Assembly: GCF_019749295.1 (NCBI RefSeq)
Contig: NZ_JACWFG010000016.1
Span: forward strand, 1 to 64,000
Source: Neobacillus niacini
Lineage (GTDB): Bacteria; Bacillota; Bacilli; Bacillales; Cytobacillaceae
Length of the DNA: 64,000 nt
Reading direction: 5' to 3'
The notes below the pieces were generated by a model. The model was not told the origin of the DNA, ran no database searches, and saw only the letters and a program-made list of their open reading frames with translations. Below, one piece after another: positions 8,257 to 17,526 of the stretch (position 1 is its first letter; the number at the start of each line of letters is the position of its first letter). The position numbers and the translations under genes are program-made.

Positions 8257-9096
8257 ATGTTAAAAGGTTTACAAAGTACAACAACCTTACATAACGGTGT
8301 GAAAATGCCACTGGTTGGCTTGGGGGTTTTTAAAGTACAAGATGGGGAGGAAGTTGTCAATTCGGTAAAGTCAGCCCTTGAGACAGGATATCGAAGCATT
8401 GATACTGCTGCCGTCTATGGAAATGAAGAAGGTGTTGGTAAAGCAATTGCAGAATCGAATGTAGCCCGTGAAGAATTATTTATCACGACAAAGGTTTGGA
8501 ATGCTGATCATGGATATGAAGAAACGTTAGCAGCTTTTGATGTAAGCTTGAGAAAGCTGGGCTTGGATTATTTAGACCTTTATTTGATTCACTGGCCGTT
8601 ACCTTCCCAAGGAAAATATATAGAAACATGGAAGGCGCTTGAAGAACTTTATAAAAATGGACGTGTCCGCGCTATTGGGGTTAGTAATTTTAAAATTCAT
8701 CACTTGGAAGACATTATTGCCAACTGTGAAATTAAACCAATGGTCAACCAAGTAGAATATCATCCGCGTTTCAATCAAAGGGAATTGCATGCATTTTGTC
8801 AAAAACATGCTATTCAACTTGAAGCATGGTCTCCACTAATGCAGGGCGGACTTTTTGAAGAGCCCGTCATTGTAGAAATTGCCCAGAAATACAATAAGTC
8901 AGCAGCACAAGTTATTATCCGCTGGGATATACAAACTGGGGTAGTGACTATACCAAAGTCTGCTAAACCTCACCGTATTGCTGAGAATGCTGATGTCTTT
9001 GATTTTGAACTTTCACAAGAAGACATGGATAAAATAAACTCTCTGAACACAGATCAACGAATGTTTGCAGATCCTGATGACTTTAACCGTGTGTAA
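8257..9096 (+). CDS. Aldo/keto reductase, AKR5-like (YvgN/glyoxal reductase type)
   Basis: 279-residue NADPH-dependent TIM-barrel reductase. The catalytic tetrad is D49, Y54 (DTAAVYGNE), K79 (ITTKVWN) and H112 (LIHWPLP); the cofactor-binding IPKSAKPHRIAEN is near residue 240. ATG 8257 has AAAAGGAG 9 bases upstream, so I use it rather than an in-frame ATG at 8185. The IclR operator in front ties it to the xylonate module, where the aldolase would release glycolaldehyde; reducing that aldehyde is a plausible job, but these enzymes are promiscuous. A xylose reductase role is less likely because xylA is present. Confidence 0.85.
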   Translation: MLKGLQSTTTLHNGVKMPLVGLGVFKVQDGEEVVNSVKSALETGYRSIDTAAVYGNEEGVGKAIAESNVAREELFITTKVWNADHGYEETLAAFDVSLRKLGLDYLDLYLIHWPLPSQGKYIETWKALEELYKNGRVRAIGVSNFKIHHLEDIIANCEIKPMVNQVEYHPRFNQRELHAFCQKHAIQLEAWSPLMQGGLFEEPVIVEIAQKYNKSAAQVIIRWDIQTGVVTIPKSAKPHRIAENADVFDFELSQEDMDKINSLNTDQRMFADPDDFNRV

Positions 9097-9132
9097 GGTA
9101 ATCGTTTATCAGAATTGAAAAATAGAGATTCT

Positions 9133-9175
9133 TTACATTAACTTTGTTTATACAATATACAAACAAAGTTAATGT
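9133..9175 (+). promoter_or_regulatory. XylR operator and sigma-A promoter of the xynP-xynB operon
   Basis: Two 15-base perfect arms, ACATTAACTTTGTTT (9135-9149) and AAACAAAGTTAATGT (9161-9175), surround an 11-base centre. A sigma-A promoter lies within: TTTACA (9133-9138), 17 bases, TATACA (9156-9161). This is the most symmetric of the XylR-type sites in the window. Confidence 0.8.
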
Positions 9176-9201
9176 CACTTATAATAGAGAGGGGAATTAG
9201 A

Positions 9202-10590
9202 ATGAGTACAAGCCTTGCTGAAAAAATAACCGTAGTACAACCACAGCCAGAAAGAATCAAAATGAAAGAAAAGGTTGGCTATGCTACTGGGGATTTAGCC
9301 TGTAACTTCATTTACCAAACAGTAAGTAGTTATTTATTATTTTTCTATACAGATGTTTTTGGAATTACCGCTGCCGCAGCTGGATTAATGTTCCTAGTTG
9401 TTCGATTAATTGATGCAGTTCTCGATCCATTTATCGGAGCAGTTATTGATAAAACGAATTCAAAATACGGGAGATTCCGTCCTTATCTTTTATACGGCGC
9501 ATTTCCATTTGCAGGTGTAGCGATTCTGTGTTTTACCACTCCTGGATTTTCTGATCCTATGAAACTTGTTTATGCCTATGCTACATATATTTTGTTATCG
9601 ATTACGTATTCCGTAATTAACATCCCTTATGCGGCTCTTACTTCCGCGATCACACAAGATAACAAAGAAGTTGTCAGCTTGACTTCAGTTCGTATGCTAT
9701 TCGGAAACATGGGCGGATTAATCGTTTCATTTGGTGTACCGCTTTTAGCTGGAATTTTTACAAATATGACTGGTGAGACAGGTTCTGGATGGCAAATTAC
9801 CATGACCATCATGGGTATTACAGGAGCATTTTTATTGTTGTTCAGCTTCTATAACACAAAAGAACGTGTTCCGCTTAATCATTCAAAAGAAGCAGAAATT
9901 AACTTTAAAGATATTTGGGTTCAATTAAAAACCAATCGTCCACTATTGATCGTATGCTTTTTCTTTATCCTAAACTTTGGTGTAAACTCCATTGTTAACT
10001 CTGTTGGTATTTATTATGTCACGTATAACGTTGCAAGACCGGAATTAGTGAAATGGTACGGTTTAATGGGAACACTTCCTGCCCTTATTCTAATGCCATT
10101 AATGCCAATGATGTATAAATGGATGGGTAAGAAAAAATTATTATTTACTGCCTTAGGTTTAAAAGCAATCGGCTTAATAGCTTTATTCCTTATTCCGCCA
10201 ACCATGGTTCCATTAGTATTTGCAGGACGTTTAATTGCTGCACTTGGTACAATCACTGCAGGTGCGTTTACATGGGCGTTAATTCCTGAAACCATCGATT
10301 ATGGCGAGTATAAGACTGGCAAACGTGCAAGCGGTATCATCTATGCATTAGTTGGATTCTTCTTTAAGTTTGGTATGGCAATTGGAGGCATTGTTCCAGG
10401 ATTGCTTCTTGCAAACTTTGGTTACATCGCGAACCAAGCTCAGACTTCAGAAGCATTGCACGGTATTTTGATTACGATGACCGTTATTCCGGTTGTATTC
10501 GTCATCATCGAGCTTGGTATGATCTTCTTATATAATTTGGATGAAAAGGAACATAAACGTATTCTTTCTGTAATAAAATCGAGAGGATGA
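9202..10590 (+). CDS. xynP: Glycoside-pentoside-hexuronide (GPH) family sugar:cation symporter, XynP-like
   Basis: 462-residue polytopic membrane protein with about 12 hydrophobic segments and the GPH signature (DAVLDPFIGAVIDKTNSKYGRFRPYLLYG, of which D-P-x-x-G and R-x-R-P are key). B. subtilis XynP, next to xynB, is thought to import xylosides or xylobiose with sodium. The start at 9202 follows GAGAGGGG; an in-frame ATG at 9172 falls inside the operator and is rejected. The stop is 8 bases before the xynB start, so the two are co-transcribed from the XylR-controlled promoter. Confidence 0.88.
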   Translation: MSTSLAEKITVVQPQPERIKMKEKVGYATGDLACNFIYQTVSSYLLFFYTDVFGITAAAAGLMFLVVRLIDAVLDPFIGAVIDKTNSKYGRFRPYLLYGAFPFAGVAILCFTTPGFSDPMKLVYAYATYILLSITYSVINIPYAALTSAITQDNKEVVSLTSVRMLFGNMGGLIVSFGVPLLAGIFTNMTGETGSGWQITMTIMGITGAFLLLFSFYNTKERVPLNHSKEAEINFKDIWVQLKTNRPLLIVCFFFILNFGVNSIVNSVGIYYVTYNVARPELVKWYGLMGTLPALILMPLMPMMYKWMGKKKLLFTALGLKAIGLIALFLIPPTMVPLVFAGRLIAALGTITAGAFTWALIPETIDYGEYKTGKRASGIIYALVGFFFKFGMAIGGIVPGLLLANFGYIANQAQTSEALHGILITMTVIPVVFVIIELGMIFLYNLDEKEHKRILSVIKSRG

Positions 10591-10598
10591 TGAACACA

Positions 10599-12200
10599 AT
10601 GAAAATTCAAAATCCAGTATTAAAAGGTTTTAATCCAGACCCGAGCATCTGCCGGGTCGGGGATGACTATTATATTGCCGTATCCACGTTTGAATGGTTT
10701 CCTGGCGTTCAAATCCATCATTCAAAGGATCTAGTCAACTGGCACCTAGTATCCCGTCCGTTAAATCGGGTTTCCCTGCTTGATATGAAGGGAAATCCTA
10801 ACTCTGGCGGTGTTTGGGCACCATGCCTAACATATGCTGACGGTCAATTCTGGCTGATTTATTCAGATGTAAAAATGCATTCCGGTGCGTGGAAGGATAC
10901 ACCTAATTACTTGACCACCTGTGAAACGATTGATGGCGAATGGAGCGATCCAATTTATTTAAATAGTTCAGGGTTTGACCCATCCTTGTTCCATGATGAG
11001 GACGGAAAAAAATATATCATTAATATGTTATGGGACCAAAGAACGTATAAACATTCCTTTGGTGGAATTGTCTTACAGGAATACTCCCATGAGGAAAAGC
11101 GCTTAATTGGCAAGCCGAAAGTGATTTTTGAAGGAACTGATATAAGACTGACTGAGGGACCACATTTATATTATATCGACGGTTATTACTATCTGCTGAC
11201 AGCAGAGGGTGGAACACGCTATGAACATACAGGAACCTTGGCGAGGTCTAAAAATATCGACGGTCCATATGAGCTGCATCCAGATCATCCTTTCCTAACT
11301 TCCTGGCATGATCCACGAAATCCATTGCAAAAATGTGGACATGCTTCAATCGTTCACACGCATACGGATGAATGGTATTTGGCACACCTGACAGGCAGAC
11401 CATTATCTCACGAGGATAAACCAGTGCTTGGTTATCGTGGTTTCTGTCCGCTGGGAAGAGAAACTGCGATTCAAAAATTGGAATGGAGAGATGGCTGGCC
11501 TTATGTTGTCGGCGGTAAACAAGGATCTCTTGAAGTAGAAGCACCGAAGATGGAAGAAGTGAAATGGGAGAAGGATTATGATGAAGTCGACCATTTCGAT
11601 AGCAAGACCTTGAACCATCATTTCCATTCATTAAGGATTCCATTAACAGAAAATATTATGTCTTTGACAGATCGACCAGGAAACTTGCGCCTATATGGAA
11701 AAGAGTCGTTAACATCTTGTTTTACGCAAGCGTTGGTGGCACGCCGCTGGCAGTCCTTGCATTTTGATGCAGTCACCGCGGTTTCCTTTCAGCCAGATAC
11801 CTACCAGCAGGCTGCAGGTTTGACATGTTATTACAATACAGAAAACTGGACATCTGTTCAAATTACTTGGAATGAAGAAAAAGGCCGCATCATCGATATC
11901 ATGGGTGCAGATAACTTTATTTTCTCACAGCCGCTGCAAGGTAAAGAAATTCAAGTTCCGGAATCAGTGGAATATGTTCATCTAAAAGTGAAAGTAAGAG
12001 AACATACTTATCAGTACGCTTATTCATTCGATGGCGATAATTGGACTAACATTCCAGTAACCTTTGAATCTTATAAGCTTTCAGATGAATATGTCCGCCT
12101 AAATGGATTTACCGGTGCATTCGTCGGCATGCATTGCCAAGACACAAGCGGAACAAGCAAACCAGCTGACTTCGACTATTTCACTTATAAAGAACTTTAA
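10599..12200 (+). CDS. xynB: Intracellular beta-xylosidase, GH43 (XynB)
   Basis: 533 residues, the length I recall for B. subtilis XynB, and strongly similar throughout. An N-terminal GH43 propeller (about 1-310) carries base D14 (NPDPSICR), D127 (SGFDPSLF) and acid E186 (LTEGPHLY); a C-terminal beta-sandwich (about 325-533) completes the active-site rim of this subfamily. It releases xylose from the non-reducing end of xylo-oligosaccharides in the cytoplasm. The start MKIQNPVLKG is chosen by family alignment over two upstream ATGs (10587, 10590) that overlap the xynP stop and crowd the GAGAGG site. Same xynP-xynB order as B. subtilis. Confidence 0.95.
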   Translation: MKIQNPVLKGFNPDPSICRVGDDYYIAVSTFEWFPGVQIHHSKDLVNWHLVSRPLNRVSLLDMKGNPNSGGVWAPCLTYADGQFWLIYSDVKMHSGAWKDTPNYLTTCETIDGEWSDPIYLNSSGFDPSLFHDEDGKKYIINMLWDQRTYKHSFGGIVLQEYSHEEKRLIGKPKVIFEGTDIRLTEGPHLYYIDGYYYLLTAEGGTRYEHTGTLARSKNIDGPYELHPDHPFLTSWHDPRNPLQKCGHASIVHTHTDEWYLAHLTGRPLSHEDKPVLGYRGFCPLGRETAIQKLEWRDGWPYVVGGKQGSLEVEAPKMEEVKWEKDYDEVDHFDSKTLNHHFHSLRIPLTENIMSLTDRPGNLRLYGKESLTSCFTQALVARRWQSLHFDAVTAVSFQPDTYQQAAGLTCYYNTENWTSVQITWNEEKGRIIDIMGADNFIFSQPLQGKEIQVPESVEYVHLKVKVREHTYQYAYSFDGDNWTNIPVTFESYKLSDEYVRLNGFTGAFVGMHCQDTSGTSKPADFDYFTYKEL

Positions 12201-12228
12201 TTTTGTCAATGGAAGGAAGGGACTTCTA

Positions 12229-13707
12229 ATGGAAATGCTTCAGGTAATAAATAATAAAATTACTAATGCTGCTGGAGAAACTATTCAACTTAGAGGTACA
12301 TGTATCGGCGGCTGGATGAACTTGGAGGATTTTATTAATGGCTATACTGGAACTGAACATGCTCTTCGTCATACAGTCGCAGAAGTGATTGGTAAAGAAA
12401 AAGCAGAATTTTTATTTGACAGAATGCTTCATTACTTCTTCGGTGAAGATGACATTGAGTTTATTAAGAGCTGGGGCGCAACAACGATCCGCATTCCTTT
12501 AAACTATCGTCACTTTGAGGATGATGAAGCACCGTTCACGTATAAAGAGTCTGGTTTCAAGCGATTAGATAAAATTATTGATTTATGCGAAAAGCACGGA
12601 CTTTATGTAATTCTTGATCTTCATGCGGTGCAGGGCTTCCAAAACACTCACTGGCATTCAGATAACGATGTCCGTCATAGCTTTTTCTGGCATGATAAAA
12701 CCTATCAAGACCGTTTTATCGCGCTATGGGAAGAGTTTGCCCGCCGTTACAAAGGCAGAGAAGTAATTGCAGGATATAATGTCATGAATGAACCAGCGGT
12801 GAACACACCACACGGTGATTTCCCGCATACCTTCTTTGATAATTACAAACCGGATTGGGAAAGAATGAACAGGGTCTACAAACGTGTGGTCGAGGCCATC
12901 CGTGCAATCGACCCTGAACATATCATCTTCCTTGAAGGAGATAACTACTCAAAATTATTTGATGGTTTAGAAGCACCGTTTGCTAAAAACTTGGTCTACA
13001 GCAGTCATAACTACACTGCAGCTGGGTTTGGACCTGGACCATACCCGGGAGTGGCTGACGCAAAAACACCACGTGTGGTAAGCGGCAAGTATTGGGATAA
13101 AGCTGTTCAAGAAGAAGTATTTTATAGCCATGAAGGTACTAAATATGCACAGAAGTATGATGTTCCTCTTTGGGTAGGGGAGTTTGGATCTGTATATAAT
13201 GGTCCAGAAAATGAAATCCCTGACCGCTTAAGTGCAATGGACGATCAACTTGGTATCTTTGAAGAATTTGGAGCACATTGGACCACTTGGACGTATAAAG
13301 ATGTCGGCGTCATGGGCTTAGTGACCCTTGACCCAGAATCAGAGTATATGAAAAAGGTTGCTTCCATTTTTAAAATGAAACATGCCTTAAATACGGATGA
13401 TTGGATGATTTGGCTGCCAGGCTTTAAGGCAAGAGAGTTAGCAGCGGAATTGGCCAGTCACTTAGAAGAGGTTGTCAATCCAGAAATGTCTCACGGTTAT
13501 AATTTAGCCAGCCTTTCACAAGCAATATTCACCATTTATGCTGGAGCACTGATTCAGCCAGAGTATGCCAAGATTTTTAAAGATCTTTCTGAAGAAGAAA
13601 TTGACCTTGTTATGCAGTCATTTGCCTTCAAAAACTGCAAAATTAATGAAGGTCTGCTCAATATCTTGAAAAAACACACAAGCGAAACCGTTGAGATAGC
13701 AAATTAA
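12229..13707 (+). CDS. Glycoside hydrolase family 5, intracellular, specificity unknown
   Basis: 492 residues without signal peptide. The GH5 barrel spans about 10-390, with acid/base E188 (YNVMNEPA), nucleophile E318 (WVGEFGS) and DLHAVQGFQN at 130-139. About 100 further residues follow the barrel and match no domain I recognise. It reads on from xynB, 28 bases downstream, with GGAAGGAAGGGA before the ATG, and ends the operon at a strong terminator. In this place an exo-acting role on xylo-oligosaccharides or mixed beta-glucan fragments is likely, but GH5 covers many activities. An in-frame ATG at 12103 inside xynB is rejected. Confidence 0.82.
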   Translation: MEMLQVINNKITNAAGETIQLRGTCIGGWMNLEDFINGYTGTEHALRHTVAEVIGKEKAEFLFDRMLHYFFGEDDIEFIKSWGATTIRIPLNYRHFEDDEAPFTYKESGFKRLDKIIDLCEKHGLYVILDLHAVQGFQNTHWHSDNDVRHSFFWHDKTYQDRFIALWEEFARRYKGREVIAGYNVMNEPAVNTPHGDFPHTFFDNYKPDWERMNRVYKRVVEAIRAIDPEHIIFLEGDNYSKLFDGLEAPFAKNLVYSSHNYTAAGFGPGPYPGVADAKTPRVVSGKYWDKAVQEEVFYSHEGTKYAQKYDVPLWVGEFGSVYNGPENEIPDRLSAMDDQLGIFEEFGAHWTTWTYKDVGVMGLVTLDPESEYMKKVASIFKMKHALNTDDWMIWLPGFKARELAAELASHLEEVVNPEMSHGYNLASLSQAIFTIYAGALIQPEYAKIFKDLSEEEIDLVMQSFAFKNCKINEGLLNILKKHTSETVEIAN

Positions 13708-13726
13708 CACAATTGCTCAGAAAATG

Positions 13727-13784
13727 AAGCTGATTTTAGAAGGCGTGATGTAAAGCCCTTTTGAAATCAGCTTTCTCATTTTTA
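13727..13784 (+). terminator. Terminator of the xynP-xynB-GH5 operon
   Basis: AAGCTGATTT (13727-13736) pairs with AAATCAGCTT (13764-13773) around a long loop; TCTCATTTTT follows. Confidence 0.75.
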
Positions 13785-13803
13785 CGTTATAGGAGGGTCT
13801 TTC

Positions 13804-14469
13804 TTGGACGCTACAAAAATATTTTTTGAAAGGCATACAATCCGTAAATATCTAGATAAGCCTGTCAGCAAAGAAATATTAGAAAAAGTACTGACAGATG
13901 CTACTCGTGCACCGTCATGGCCAAATTCACAGCCCTGGGAGATTTATGTGGCAACAGGGGATAAATTAGAGGAGCTGCGATCAGCGTATTTGGAGTCATT
14001 TCAAAATCAAGAAACGCACACACAGGATTTGCCAACACCGAAAGGATGGCCTGAGTATATTGATAATCGGATAAAAAAGAGCTATGCAGAATCGTTTAAA
14101 AGTATGGGCATTACTCGTGAAGATGAGGCGGCCCGCTATAAAAATTGGAAAAATAATTATCAGTTTTTTGGAGCTCCAGTAGCTGTTTTTTTATGTCTTG
14201 ATACGAATCTTTCAGATTGGTCTTTATTTGACCTAGGCATGTTTGCCAACAGCCTTATGCTCGCTGCTAAAGCACATGGACTTGATACTGCACCGGCTGC
14301 AAGTTCAGTCTCATATCCGCATCATATAAGAGAGGTACTCGATATCCCGGAAAACCAGAAAATTATTGTGGGAATTATGGTTGGCTATGCCGATGTAGAG
14401 CACCCCTATAATCAATATATTTCTAGCAGGGTCCCAATGGAGGAGGTAGTCCATTTTAGAGGTAGTTGA
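13804..14469 (+). CDS. Nitroreductase family FMN-dependent oxidoreductase
   Basis: 221 residues with the nitroreductase fold: FFERHTIRKYLDKPV at the N-terminus (FMN phosphate contacts R11 and R14 region), ATRAPSWPNSQPW around 34-46, and a C-terminal GIMVGYAD. Physiological substrate unknown. The TTG start at 13804 has a strong AGGAGGG 6 bases upstream. It stands alone between the xynB operon terminator and a hairpin before xylR, has no visible XylR site, and shows no obvious link to xylan use. Confidence 0.85.
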   Translation: MDATKIFFERHTIRKYLDKPVSKEILEKVLTDATRAPSWPNSQPWEIYVATGDKLEELRSAYLESFQNQETHTQDLPTPKGWPEYIDNRIKKSYAESFKSMGITREDEAARYKNWKNNYQFFGAPVAVFLCLDTNLSDWSLFDLGMFANSLMLAAKAHGLDTAPAASSVSYPHHIREVLDIPENQKIIVGIMVGYADVEHPYNQYISSRVPMEEVVHFRGS

Positions 14470-14629
14470 GTTGATAATCAGATTGCTTTGAGTAATGGCA
14501 GGAAAAACCTTGAAATAACCTCTGTAAATGCAATGAAGTTAATGAGTTTAGCCTTGAGAAAAGTTGAAAAATCATGATGTCTTACAAAGCATAACAAACC
14601 TCTGGATAGTATAGTAATACTGCATAAAG

Positions 14630-14666
14630 AATACCCCTGCTCCCTTTAAAAAAGAGCAGGGGTATT
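14630..14666. terminator. Hairpin between the convergent nitroreductase and xylR genes
   Basis: AATACCCCTGCTC (14630-14642) pairs with GAGCAGGGGTATT (14654-14666), 13 perfect base pairs. T runs on both sides are short, so it is a likely but not textbook bidirectional terminator. Confidence 0.65.
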
Positions 14667-14672
14667 ACATTA

Positions 14673-15824
14673 TTAAGAGTTTACTTCTTCTTTGATAAAT
14701 TTCTCCACAACAAAGGCGGATACACCTAGTGATGTTGAATATTTCCCGAGTTTTGGGAAATTTAAATGCATTTCATTTTGATGGTGAGTGAGTGTATGAT
14801 TTTCAATCGTGGTTCGAATAGGCTGCTCAATCCATTCTCTAGCTAATGCTAATCGATTACCCAGGATTACCTGATCAGGATTAAAGGTATTAATAATGTT
14901 ATTTATACCGTACCCTAAGTAAGTTCCAATTTCTTCAAAAAGCCTCTGAGCGGTTGCATCACCGTTTTCCGCTAATTCTATTAAAGACTCGAGCGAATCA
15001 CTGTCAGCCAGCTCCAGCAGTGCATTTTCAGAAGCATATGCTTCCCAGCATCCTCTGCTTCCACAGCTGCAAGGCTTACCATTAAGATCGATAATCATAT
15101 GTCCCATTTCACCAGAAAATCCATTTTTACCTTGATACAATTCTTTGTTTAAAATAATCCCGACACCGATACCAATTCCGGCGCTGATATAAAGGATGTT
15201 TTGGAAATCTTGACCTGCACCAAATTGCTGCTCGCCAAAGGCCCCGGCATTTGCTTCGTTTTCAATAATAACAGGAACATGGAATAATTCCTCAAGGTCC
15301 TTTTTTAACTGAATGTTACTCCATCCTAAGTTTGGAGCAAGAAGGATCGAGCCTTGTATGTTTACAATGCCTGGTACACCTACGCCTATCCCGACTATTC
15401 CATATTTACTAACAGGCATTTCGTCGATAATCGACTGAATCATGCTTTGAATGATGGTCATAATTGCAGGATAAGGGGTACGTTTTACCGACTGATTTTT
15501 TTCAATTATGATATTACCGTTTAAGTCCGTTAAGACACATAATACATAATTTACCCCGATATCAATCCCGACTGCATAACCTGCAGATTTATTGAAATGA
15601 AGGATAACAGGGCGTCGTCCGCCGCTTGATTCTCCTGGTCCAGATTCAAAAATAAGTGATTCCTCTAATAATTCATTTACTAAAGAAGAAACCGTTGCTT
15701 TGTGCAGCCCGGATATTTGAGCAATGTCTGCCCTTGAAATTGGCTCTTTTTCCATAATTAATTGTAATACGAGTGCTTTATTATTCTTTTTTACAATTTG
15801 TTGGTTCCATGACATGGTTTCCAT
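14673..15824 (-). CDS. xylR: Xylose repressor XylR (ROK family)
   Basis: 383 residues. An N-terminal winged helix (about 15-75, ISRADIAQISGLHKATVSSLVNELL) is followed by a ROK sugar-binding domain with the ATP-site-like GIDIGVNYV, the EMGHM motif and the ROK zinc motif CSCGSRGCWEAYAS. XylR represses xylose and xylan genes and is released by xylose. It is divergent from xylA as in B. subtilis. Minus-strand AAGGAGC lies 6 bases before the ATG at 15824, which supports that start over an internal ATG four codons later. A half-conserved operator in its own promoter suggests autoregulation; other XylR-type operators are spread over the island. Confidence 0.93.
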   Translation of the reverse strand: METMSWNQQIVKKNNKALVLQLIMEKEPISRADIAQISGLHKATVSSLVNELLEESLIFESGPGESSGGRRPVILHFNKSAGYAVGIDIGVNYVLCVLTDLNGNIIIEKNQSVKRTPYPAIMTIIQSMIQSIIDEMPVSKYGIVGIGVGVPGIVNIQGSILLAPNLGWSNIQLKKDLEELFHVPVIIENEANAGAFGEQQFGAGQDFQNILYISAGIGIGVGIILNKELYQGKNGFSGEMGHMIIDLNGKPCSCGSRGCWEAYASENALLELADSDSLESLIELAENGDATAQRLFEEIGTYLGYGINNIINTFNPDQVILGNRLALAREWIEQPIRTTIENHTLTHHQNEMHLNFPKLGKYSTSLGVSAFVVEKFIKEEVNS

Positions 15825-15870
15825 TAAAAAGCTCCTTATTTTTTGACAGTAGTATTATTTTACCACAATC

Positions 15871-15892
15871 TTTGTTCACTGAATATACAAAC
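15871..15892 (-). promoter_or_regulatory. Possible XylR operator in the xylR promoter
   Basis: TTTGTTCACTG ... ATATACAAAC: the right half matches the xynP and xylA operators (ATANACAAAC), the left half is weaker. It lies about 50 bases before the xylR start. Confidence 0.4.
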
Positions 15893-16052
15893 ATGCATCA
15901 TCAAAATTTCACTTCCACTATATATGTGTTGGAAAGGGATAAAAATAACTGGGTCTAAGGTCGTCTGTATTGATTTTCTATGTGTATATTTTGTAGACTA
16001 TCGAAGTTCAAAAAGTGTGATATTTTTGGATGCAAAAGATTTTTAAAATATC

Positions 16053-16094
16053 TTAGTTTATTCGATAGACAAACAAAGTTTGCGGTGCTATAAT
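16053..16094 (+). promoter_or_regulatory. xylA promoter with XylR operator
   Basis: Operator 16053-16077: TTAGTTTATTC ... GACAAACAAA. The sigma-A promoter is TAGACA (16066-16071), 17 bases, TATAAT (16089-16094), so the operator covers the -35. Confidence 0.78.
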
Positions 16095-16129
16095 CTAGTT
16101 AAGCAAAGGTTAAGAAATTAACAACCTAT

Positions 16130-16143
16130 TGAAAGCATTTACA
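16130..16143 (+). promoter_or_regulatory. cre-like site (CcpA) downstream of the xylA promoter
   Basis: TGAAAGCATTTACA matches the catabolite-responsive element except that the central CG is CA. It lies about 40 bases after the -10, a roadblock position, as expected for glucose repression of xylA. Confidence 0.55.
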
Positions 16144-16185
16144 TGAATAAACCTAAACTATTATATTACTAGGAGGAATAACCAC

Positions 16186-17517
16186 ATGGCTTATTTCGAA
16201 ACAGTTAACAAAATTAAGTATGAAGGCGCTTCATCTAAGAATCCTTTATCTTTCAAGTATTATAATCCAGAAGAAGTAATCAATGGCAAGACAATGGAAG
16301 AACTTCTTCGTTTCTCTGTTGCTTACTGGCACACATTCAATGCTGACGGATCAGATCCATTCGGCGTAGGTACAGCAATCCGTCCTTGGGATCGTTTCAC
16401 TGGCCTAGATTTAGCAAAAGCACGCGTTGAAGCGGCATTCGAATTTTTCGAAAAATTAAACGTTCCTTTCTTCGCTTTCCATGATGTGGACATCGCTCCA
16501 GAAGGAAGCACGTTAAAAGAATCGAATGAAAATCAAGACGTTATCGTTGGCATGATCAAAGAATATATGAAGACTAGCAAGACTAAATTGCTTTGGAACA
16601 CAGCAAACATGTTCACTAACCCACGCTATACTCACGGTGCTGCAACTGCTCCAAATGCAGATGTGTTTGCTTATTCTGCGGCGAAAGTGAAAAAGGGATT
16701 AGAAGTAGCAAAAGAACTTGGTTCGGAAAACTATGTATTCTGGGGCGGCCGTGAAGGTTACGAAACACTTTTGAATACGAACATGCAATTAGAGCAAGAT
16801 AATCTTGCGCGCTTCTTCCACATGGCAGTTGACTATGCAAAAGAAATCGGCTTAAACGTGCCATTCTTAATCGAGCCAAAACCAAAAGAGCCAACAAAGC
16901 ACCAATATGATTTCGATGTGGCTACTGGTATTGCATTCTTACAAAAATATGACCTAACTGACTCTTTCAAGTTCAACATCGAAGCGAACCACGCTACATT
17001 AGCTGGTCACACGTTCGAGCACGAACTTCACGTTGCACGTATCAATGGTATGCTTGGATCTGTTGATGCAAACCAAGGTGATACATTACTTGGCTGGGAT
17101 ACAGATGAATTCCCAACTGATCTATACACCAACACATTAGCTATGTACGAAATCCTTAAAAATGGCGGTTTAGGAAAAGGCGGATTGAACTTCGACGCGA
17201 AAGTTCGTCGTGGATCATTCGAACCTGAAGATCTATTCCACGCACACATTGCTGGCATGGACGCATTTGCAATCGGCACAAAAGTGGCGAACAAGTTAAT
17301 CGAAGACAAAGTGTTGGATAGCTTTATCGAAGAGCGTTACAGCAGCTATACTAAAGGAATTGGTTTAGATATCGTTGAAGGAAAAACCAACTTCAAAGAG
17401 CTTGAAGCGTATGCTCTTGGTTTAACAGAGATCAAGAATATTTCTGGCAGAACAGAACGTCTTAAAGCTACAATCAACCAATATCTGCTTGAAACTCTTT
17501 CAAGTGTAACAGTATAA
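16186..17517 (+). CDS. xylA: D-xylose isomerase
   Basis: 443 residues, group II xylose isomerase length. Converts D-xylose to D-xylulose with two divalent metals. Catalytic H99 and D102 lie in FFAFHDVDIAPEG, the metal-binding FLIEPKPKEPTKHQYDFD is near 235-250, and VFWGGREGYE is near 180. AGGAGG lies 9 bases before the ATG. First gene of xylAB, controlled by XylR from the promoter just upstream; a terminator-like hairpin between xylA and xylB probably lowers xylB expression. Confidence 0.97.
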   Translation: MAYFETVNKIKYEGASSKNPLSFKYYNPEEVINGKTMEELLRFSVAYWHTFNADGSDPFGVGTAIRPWDRFTGLDLAKARVEAAFEFFEKLNVPFFAFHDVDIAPEGSTLKESNENQDVIVGMIKEYMKTSKTKLLWNTANMFTNPRYTHGAATAPNADVFAYSAAKVKKGLEVAKELGSENYVFWGGREGYETLLNTNMQLEQDNLARFFHMAVDYAKEIGLNVPFLIEPKPKEPTKHQYDFDVATGIAFLQKYDLTDSFKFNIEANHATLAGHTFEHELHVARINGMLGSVDANQGDTLLGWDTDEFPTDLYTNTLAMYEILKNGGLGKGGLNFDAKVRRGSFEPEDLFHAHIAGMDAFAIGTKVANKLIEDKVLDSFIEERYSSYTKGIGLDIVEGKTNFKELEAYALGLTEIKNISGRTERLKATINQYLLETLSSVTV

Positions 17518-17526
17518 TACTATATC

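Larger units (their letters stand above)
15825..16185. other. xylR-xylA regulatory intergenic region
   Basis: 361 bases without a credible gene; small open frames here have no ribosome binding sites. It holds, left to right, the putative xylR operator (15871-15892), an AT-rich stretch, the xylA operator/promoter (16053-16094) and a cre-like site (16130-16143). Confidence 0.8.

Noticed and set aside
9096..9120. cre-like GTAATCGTTTATC before xynP
   Set aside because: Three mismatches to the consensus once the CG is aligned.
11248..11643. 131-codon minus-strand open frame inside xynB
   Set aside because: Shadow of the well-supported xynB frame; no ribosome binding site and no family resemblance.
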